Part shown: positions 59,165 to 64,000 of the stretch, piece by piece | How positions within the stretch are numbered: the stretch's first letter is position 1 | Layout: each line of letters opens with the position of its first letter | NCBI RefSeq assembly: GCF_004331455.1 | Contig: NZ_SJJR01000025.1 | Span: 1 to 64,000 of the forward strand | Direction of reading: 5' to 3' | DNA length: 64,000 nt | From: Micromonospora zingiberis | Lineage (GTDB): Bacteria > Actinomycetota > Actinomycetes > Mycobacteriales > Micromonosporaceae | The notes under the pieces: generated by a model | The model's input: only the letters and a program-made list of their open reading frames with translations | Database searches by the model: none | What the model was told of the DNA's origin: nothing | Made by a program: the position numbers and the translations under genes

Positions 59165-60538
59165 ATGACCGACAGGTACGCGAGCTTCGTCCAGTCGGGC
59201 ACCGGTCGGGCGCTGGTCAAGCGCCTCGGCCTGCCCGATCCGCCGCGGCTGCGCCGGTACGCCCCCGGCGAGCCGATCCTCCCCGGGCCGGTGCTGCTCG
59301 GCGCCGCCCCCGGTGGTCGGCTCGCCGAACCGGTCGGCAAGATCCTGGCCGCCGCCGGGCTCGCCCTGCGCGATCCGGCCACCGCCGTGCCCGACCCGAC
59401 GACCGGCCGTACGCCCGCCAGCGCCGCCCTCGTCTACGACGCCACCGGCATCACCGACTCGACCGGGCTGCGCCAGCTCTACGACTTCTTCCACCCGCAG
59501 GCCCGGGCCGTGCAGCCCAGCGGGCGGGTGATCGTGCTGGGCACCCCGCCGGCCGAGTGCCCGACGCCCCGCGAGGCGACCGCCCAGCGGGCTCTGGAGG
59601 GTTTGACCCGCAGCATCGGCAAGGAGTTCGGCCGGGGCATCACCGCCCAACTGGTACACGTCACGGGCCGGGCCGACGAGGGCACCTGGACCAGCCTGGA
59701 GGCCACCCTGCGCTTCCTGCTCTCCGGCCGGTCCGCGTACGTCTCGGGCCAGGTGATCCGGGTCGGTGCCGGCCAGGCCACCGCGCCGATCGACTGGAAT
59801 CGCCCGCTGGACGGGCAGGTCGTGCTGGTCACCGGGGCGGCCCGGGGCATCGGTGCGGCGCTGGCCCGGGTGCTGGCCCGCGACGGTGCGACCGTGGTGG
59901 CGCTGGACGTCCCGGCCGCCGGGGACGAGCTGGCCGGGGTGGCCAACGAGATCGGCGGCAGCGCGGTGCAGCTCGACCTGACCGCCGCCGACGCGCCGGC
60001 CCGGCTCGCCGAGTACCTGTCCAGCCGGCACGGGCGGGTGGACGTGGTGGTGCACAACGCCGGGATAACCCGGGACAAGACCCTCGGCCGGATGGACGCC
60101 GACCGGTGGGATCAGGTCATCGACGTCAACCTGTCCAGCCAGGAGCGAATCAACGACCTGCTGTTGGAGCGGGAGTTGATCCCGGCCGGCGGGCGGATCG
60201 TCGGCGTCTCCTCGATCGCCGGGATCGCCGGCAACCGGGGCCAGACCAACTACGCCACCAGCAAGGCCGGTGTGATCGGGTTGGTCGACTCGCTCGCCCC
60301 GGCGCTACGGGAGCGGCAGATCAGCGTGAACGCGGTCGCGCCCGGGTTCATCGAGACCCGGCTGACCGCCCGCATTCCGTTGATGCTGCGCGAGGCCGGC
60401 CGCCGGATGAACAGCCTCGCCCAGGGCGGACTGCCGGTGGACGTCGCCGAGACGATCAGCTGGCTGGCCTGGCCGGCGTCCGGCGCGGTCAGCGGCAACG
60501 TGGTCCGCGTCTGCGGCCAGAGCCTGCTGGGGGCGTGA
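59165..60538 (+). CDS. High-molecular-weight 3-oxoacyl-ACP reductase (FabG4-like)
   Basis: 457 aa. N-terminal flavodoxin-like domain without enzyme motifs (1-200), then a complete short-chain dehydrogenase: VLVTGAARGIGAALARVLARDG, HNAGITRDKTL, catalytic Ser/Tyr/Lys in VSSIAGIAGNRGQTNYATSKAG. Length and two-domain plan match mycobacterial FabG4. Reduces 3-ketoacyl thioesters. Stop overlaps the start of the MaoC gene (TGATG). Confidence 0.93.
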   Translation: MTDRYASFVQSGTGRALVKRLGLPDPPRLRRYAPGEPILPGPVLLGAAPGGRLAEPVGKILAAAGLALRDPATAVPDPTTGRTPASAALVYDATGITDSTGLRQLYDFFHPQARAVQPSGRVIVLGTPPAECPTPREATAQRALEGLTRSIGKEFGRGITAQLVHVTGRADEGTWTSLEATLRFLLSGRSAYVSGQVIRVGAGQATAPIDWNRPLDGQVVLVTGAARGIGAALARVLARDGATVVALDVPAAGDELAGVANEIGGSAVQLDLTAADAPARLAEYLSSRHGRVDVVVHNAGITRDKTLGRMDADRWDQVIDVNLSSQERINDLLLERELIPAGGRIVGVSSIAGIAGNRGQTNYATSKAGVIGLVDSLAPALRERQISVNAVAPGFIETRLTARIPLMLREAGRRMNSLAQGGLPVDVAETISWLAWPASGAVSGNVVRVCGQSLLGA

Positions 60539-61722
60539 TGGCCCGGCGCAGGCGCGGCGAGGAGCCGTCCGACGACCTGTCGGTCGGCGAGCTGATCGAC
60601 GGTCCCACGGAAGCGCTGACGCCGGAGATCCTGGCCGCCGCGTTCGCCACGCCCGGCGGGGACGGCCGGGACCGGGACACCACCCAGGATCTGACCAGTG
60701 CCGCCGCGTCGATCCGGGCGGCCGGGGACCCGGTGGGTCCGGTCACCGGTGACACCGGCTCGGCGGCGAACCAGCTGCCGGCGGCCGGGCCAGCCGGCAA
60801 CCCGCGCGCTCCCGGGGAGCCGCACCTCCTCGGCGACGGCCCGGGCGGGGTGCCGCAGCCGGCGACCCGGGATCGGATCGAGCTGTCCGGGCTGCCGGCG
60901 GCCGGGCCGCTGTACCGGCGGGCGCTGCTGGGTGCGGTGCCGGGGCTGGGCGGCCGGCGCGGTGCCGACGTGCCGGCGGTGGAACTGGCCGTCAGCGGGG
61001 TACCTGTGGACCCGCAGCGGCTGGCCGACTACGACCGGGTGTGCGGGTTCCGGCTGGCCGACCGGCTGCCGGCGACCTTTCCCCATGTCATGGGCTTTCC
61101 GTTGGCGCTGCGCCTGATCACCGCACCGGAGTTTCCGATCCCGCTGACCGGGGTGGTGCACGTCGGCAACCGGATCACCGTGCGTCGGCCGGTCACCGTC
61201 ACGGACCGGCTGGACTTCACCGCCTGGGCGGAGAACCTGCGTCCGCACGATCGCGGGCGGCAGGTCGATGTCGTACTCGTCGGGTCCGTCGACGGGGAGG
61301 AGGTGTGGCGCGGCGTCTCGACGTACCTCGGGCGGCAGCGCAGCCCGGTCGGCGGTGAGCGGCGCGACCGGACGGAATCGCCCGCTCCGTCGGCCGCCAC
61401 CGCCCGCTGGCGGGTCGAGCCCTGGGTCGGTACGGACTACGCCCGGGTTTCCGGCGACCACAACCCGATCCACACCTCGCAGTTGGGGGCCCGGCTGTTC
61501 GGTTTTCCCCGGCCGATCGCCCATGGCATGTGGAGCAAGGGGCGTTGCCTGGCCGCGCTGGAGAACCGGCTGCCGGAGGCGTACACGGTGCAGGTGGCGT
61601 TCAAGCTTCCGGTGCCACTGCCCAGCACGGTCGCCTTCAGCGCCGCGCGGTCGGGCGCCGACTGGGATTTCGCGCTGCACGACCAGCGGGGCCGCCCGCA
61701 GCTGGTGGGCACCATCCGCTGA
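60538..61722 (+). CDS. MaoC-like (3R)-hydroxyacyl dehydratase with long N-terminal extension
   Basis: 394 aa. The N-terminal ~105 residues are Gly/Pro/Asp-rich and disordered. They are followed by a double hot-dog fold: FPHVMGFPLALRLI (about 180) and the hydratase-2 motif YARVSGDHNPIHTSQLGARLFGFPRPIAHGMWSKG near 310-340, which carries the catalytic Asp/His. Same order as Mycobacterium htdX after fabG4. Family members are about 280 aa, so the extension is unusual. Starts at the TGATG junction with fabG4. Confidence 0.88.
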   Translation: MARRRRGEEPSDDLSVGELIDGPTEALTPEILAAAFATPGGDGRDRDTTQDLTSAAASIRAAGDPVGPVTGDTGSAANQLPAAGPAGNPRAPGEPHLLGDGPGGVPQPATRDRIELSGLPAAGPLYRRALLGAVPGLGGRRGADVPAVELAVSGVPVDPQRLADYDRVCGFRLADRLPATFPHVMGFPLALRLITAPEFPIPLTGVVHVGNRITVRRPVTVTDRLDFTAWAENLRPHDRGRQVDVVLVGSVDGEEVWRGVSTYLGRQRSPVGGERRDRTESPAPSAATARWRVEPWVGTDYARVSGDHNPIHTSQLGARLFGFPRPIAHGMWSKGRCLAALENRLPEAYTVQVAFKLPVPLPSTVAFSAARSGADWDFALHDQRGRPQLVGTIR

Positions 61723-61724
61723 GC

Positions 61725-61756
61725 GAGGGTCGGGCACTTGCCCGGCCCTCCTTTTC
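61725..61756 (+). terminator. Rho-independent terminator of the fabG4-maoC unit
   Basis: 12-base stem GAGGGTCGGGCA (61725-61736) with TGCCCGGCCCTC (61739-61750), one G-T pair, then CTTTTC. Two bases after the stop codon. Confidence 0.85.
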
Positions 61757-61760
61757 GCGC

Positions 61761-61797
61761 TATGTTGTTCTCACATAGAGATATTCTCAGAGTGAGA
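61761..61797 (+). promoter_or_regulatory. Nested palindrome upstream of the NrtR-like gene
   Basis: TTCTCAC (61768-61774) and GTGAGA (61792-61797) form outer arms around GAGA-TAT-TCTC (61777-61787). TATGTT at 61761-61766 may be a minus-10. The site is AT-rich in a GC-rich genome and is probably the binding site of the adjacent regulator. Confidence 0.55.
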
Positions 61798-61807
61798 GTG
61801 ATGAGCC

Positions 61808-62560
61808 GTGAACGAGCAGGACTTCCTCGCCGCGTACGACCCGCAGGCCTATCCCGCCATTGCGGTCACCGTCGACGTGGTCGCCCTGACCATCCGGGCC
61901 GACGCGCTGCACCTGCTGCTGATCCGCCGGGGCGAGCAGCCCTACGCGGGGCACTGGGCGCTGCCCGGCGGCTTCGTCCGGCCCGACGAGGATCTCGCCA
62001 CCGCCGCCCGCCGGGAGTTGGCCGAGGAGACCGGCCTCGGCGGTGACCGGCTGCGCCGCGTACACCTGGAGCAGTTGGCCAGCTACGGCACGCCCGACCG
62101 CGACCCCCGGATGCGGATCGTCTCGGTCGCCCACCTCGCCTTCGCCCCGGACCTGCCCGACGCGACGGCCGGCACCGACGCCGACGAGGCGATCTGGCTA
62201 CCGGTGGCCGAATTGACCAGCCGGGAACTCGCCTTCGACCACCGCCAGATCGTCGCCGACGGGTTGGAGCGAGCCCGATCGAAGCTGGAGTACACCCCGC
62301 TGGCCACCCGCTTCCTCGCTCCCGAGTTCACCATCAGCGAGCTGCGGGCCGTCTACGAAACGGTCTGGGGGCACCCGCTGCACGCCGGCAACTTCCACCG
62401 CAAGGTGCTCTCGGTGCCGGGCTTCGTGGAGAGCACCGGCGCGAGCACCGAGCGCGGCGGCAGCCGGGGTGGCCCCCGGGCCCGGCTCTACCGGGCCAGC
62501 GACGCCCGGCTGCTGCATCCGGCGCTGCTACGCCCGGCCCGAGAGGAGACCGTGCGATGA
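61808..62560 (+). CDS. NrtR-like Nudix-domain transcriptional regulator
   Basis: 250 aa, GTG start. N-terminal Nudix domain: GHWALPGGFVRPDEDLATAARRELAEETGL retains the Gx5Ex7REUxEExGU pattern with Val-Arg-Pro-Asp in place of the first Glu region. C-terminal winged helix (about 165-230): TISELRAVYETVWGHPLHAGNFHRKVLSVPGF, typical of NrtR, which senses ADP-ribose/NAD intermediates. The next gene starts within its stop codon (ATGA), so it is the first gene of an operon with the J-pseudokinase and VWA genes. Confidence 0.88.
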   Translation: MNEQDFLAAYDPQAYPAIAVTVDVVALTIRADALHLLLIRRGEQPYAGHWALPGGFVRPDEDLATAARRELAEETGLGGDRLRRVHLEQLASYGTPDRDPRMRIVSVAHLAFAPDLPDATAGTDADEAIWLPVAELTSRELAFDHRQIVADGLERARSKLEYTPLATRFLAPEFTISELRAVYETVWGHPLHAGNFHRKVLSVPGFVESTGASTERGGSRGGPRARLYRASDARLLHPALLRPAREETVR

Positions 62561-63531
62561 GGACCGACGAGGCGATCCGCCTGGTCAGCGGGGCCCGCGA
62601 CGACGACGAACTGTTCGGCGCCGACGCACCGGAACGCCGCTACCGGGAACTGGTCGCGGCCCTGCACCCCGACCGGCTCGGCTGGGCCGGGCCCGGCGTA
62701 CGGGCCGAGGCCACCGAGGCGTTCGTCCAGGTCACCACCCGCTGGCGGACCCGCCAGGTGACCGAGCTGCGTGGCTACCGCTGCGGCCGGCCGGCGTACT
62801 CCGGTGACCTCGCCGACCTGTACGACGTCGGCGCCGACCGGCTGCTCAAGCTCCCCCGCGCCGCCAACGACAACGACCTGATGGTTCGGGAGGAACGCGC
62901 ACTGCGCCGGCTCGCCGAGCGGGGCGACCCACGTTGGCTGCCGTACGTGCCCCGGCTGGTCGACAGCTTCGCCCACCGGGACGCCGCCACCGGAGCCGAG
63001 CGGCGGATCAACGTCCTCGCCACCGCGCCCGGACTGCACAGCCTGGTCGACGTGCGGCGGGCGTACCCGGACGGGCTGGACGCCCGCGACGTGGCCTGGA
63101 TGTGGCGGCGGCTGCTGGTGGCGCTCGGCCTGGCCCACCGGGCCGGCGTGGTGCACGGCGCGGTGCTGCCGCCACACGTGCTGATCGAGCCGGACGCGCA
63201 CGGCGTCGTGCTGGTCGACTGGTGCTTCGCCACGGAAACCGACGGTGTGGTGCCGGCGCTGGTCCCCGACTACCGGGACTGGTACCCGCCCGAGGTCACC
63301 GACCGCCGCCCCGCCGGGCCGGGCACCGACATCGCGATGGCCGCCCGCTGCATGACCTGGCTGATGGGCCGGCGCGCCCCACGCGAACTACTCGCCTTCG
63401 CCCGGGGCTGCCGGCAGCGGTTCCTACGCGCCCGCCCGATCGATGCCTGGCGACTGCTCGGCGAACTCGACGAGGTGCTGGAACGCCGCTACGGCCCGCG
63501 CACCTTCCGACCCTTCACCCTCAACCCCTAA
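62557..63531 (+). CDS. J-domain and pseudokinase fusion protein
   Basis: 324 aa. N-terminal J-like segment YRELVAALHPDRLGW with the HPD tripeptide (about 30-65). Residues about 85-290 look like a protein-kinase fold: LLKLPRAANDNDLMVREERALRRL (Lys and helix C Glu), HRAGVVHGAVLPPHVLIEPDAHGVVLVDWCFA and WYPPEVTDRRPAGPGTDIAMAARCM. The catalytic-loop Asp is missing (HGA instead of HRD/HGD) while the metal-binding Asp of DFG remains as DWC. So probably a pseudokinase or atypical ATP binder. Operon with an NrtR-like regulator and a VWA protein. Confidence 0.7.
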   Translation: MRTDEAIRLVSGARDDDELFGADAPERRYRELVAALHPDRLGWAGPGVRAEATEAFVQVTTRWRTRQVTELRGYRCGRPAYSGDLADLYDVGADRLLKLPRAANDNDLMVREERALRRLAERGDPRWLPYVPRLVDSFAHRDAATGAERRINVLATAPGLHSLVDVRRAYPDGLDARDVAWMWRRLLVALGLAHRAGVVHGAVLPPHVLIEPDAHGVVLVDWCFATETDGVVPALVPDYRDWYPPEVTDRRPAGPGTDIAMAARCMTWLMGRRAPRELLAFARGCRQRFLRARPIDAWRLLGELDEVLERRYGPRTFRPFTLNP

Positions 63532-63541
63532 GGAGGCTGCC

Positions 63542-64000
63542 ATGGGCAGCGGAATGTGGTCCACCGACGTGTACGACGCCGCCGACCGGTACCGCCGGGC
63601 CACCGGCTCCAGCGCGTTCGCCTACAGCGACGGTGGCGCCCGGGTGGTGCACCCGGCCCTGGACCCGCGCGACGCGGTACGGGAGAGCCGCGACTCCGAC
63701 GAGCACCCGCAGTCCACCCCGGTCGCCGTACTCTTCGACGTGACCGGCTCGATGGGGCACGTGCCCCGCACCCTCCAGGCCAAGTTGCCGCAACTGCTGG
63801 GCCTGCTGCTGCGCCAGGGATACGCCCGCGACCCGCAGATCATGTTCGGCGCGATCGGCGACGCCACCTGTGACCGGGTGCCGTTGCAGGTGGGCCAGTT
63901 CGAGTCCGACAACCGGATGGACGACGACCTCGGCCGGATCGTGCTGGAGGGCGGCGGTGGCGGCCAGATGACGGAGTCGTACGAGCTGGCGCTCTACTTC
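63542..64000 (+). CDS. VWA-domain protein (partial, cut by window end)
   Basis: First 153 codons only; AAGGAGG site eight bases upstream. VPVAVLFDVTGSMG-like sequence (TPVAVLFDVTGSMGHV) is a MIDAS motif of a von Willebrand A fold; IMFGAIGDATCDRVPLQVGQFESDN and GGGGGQMTESYELALYF continue the fold. Metal-ion-dependent adhesion/assembly domain. Third gene of the NrtR/J-pseudokinase unit. C-terminal part unknown. Confidence 0.8.
   Translation, partial: MGSGMWSTDVYDAADRYRRATGSSAFAYSDGGARVVHPALDPRDAVRESRDSDEHPQSTPVAVLFDVTGSMGHVPRTLQAKLPQLLGLLLRQGYARDPQIMFGAIGDATCDRVPLQVGQFESDNRMDDDLGRIVLEGGGGGQMTESYELALYF

Overview
The window is chromosomal DNA from a very GC-rich actinomycete, most likely a Micromonospora or close relative. 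The evidence is the codon bias (long mirror-image antisense ORFs), frequent GTG starts, and two gene blocks whose order matches, from memory, other actinobacteria: bldC-hypothetical-vdh-DUF3073-purM-purF as in Streptomyces, and fadA2 divergent from fabG4-htdX as in Mycobacterium. No phage, IS element, CRISPR array or rRNA was seen; three tRNA genes lie at 30.5-30.8 kb.

Layout. 0.3-13.8 kb (minus strand) is an alpha-glucan utilisation locus: LacI regulator, sugar ABC importer (binding lipoprotein plus two permeases, no ATPase), GH13 alpha-glucosidase, and two large secreted beta-helix enzymes that look like GH87 alpha-1,3-glucanases. 13.9-21.2 kb is a poly-gamma-glutamate (PGA)-type capsule locus: CapA, an unusual double Cache/HAMP-like membrane protein, CapB, CapC, an NlpC/P60 protein, and a convergent Tat lipoprotein. 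21.3-29.4 kb is a carotenoid and light-response locus: crtB-phr-oxidoreductase on minus; crtE-crtI-idi-litR on plus.

29.5-37.9 kb is mixed: a polysaccharide deacetylase, tRNA-Glu/Asp/Phe, a methyltransferase, a rearranged (apparently circularly permuted) type-I periplasmic binding lipoprotein, two fatty-acid oxidation genes, an Asp/Gly-repeat mini-protein, and a PPOX enzyme. 38.2-46.3 kb is the bldC-vdh-DUF3073-purM-purF backbone, with a radical-SAM/SPASM maturase and a short precursor peptide ending in aromatic-X-Asn motifs inserted between DUF3073 and purM; this is a strong RiPP candidate. 46.5-48.8 kb encodes a membrane protein with a huge Gly-Tyr-Gly repeat tail. 48.9-53.5 kb is purS-purQ-purL plus a ComB-like phosphatase. 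54-57.7 kb holds a trypsin-like protease, a UPF0145 protein, purB and a lipoprotein. 57.8-61.7 kb is thiolase/FabG4/MaoC. 61.8-64.0 kb is an NrtR-like Nudix regulator followed by a J-domain/pseudokinase protein and a VWA-domain protein cut by the window end.

The most unusual items are the cyclophane-type RiPP pair, the permuted binding protein, the NrtR/J-pseudokinase/VWA operon, the double-Cache protein in the capsule operon, and three large intergenic palindromes carrying GATC near their tips. All functions are read from sequence and remembered family features; no database search was possible.
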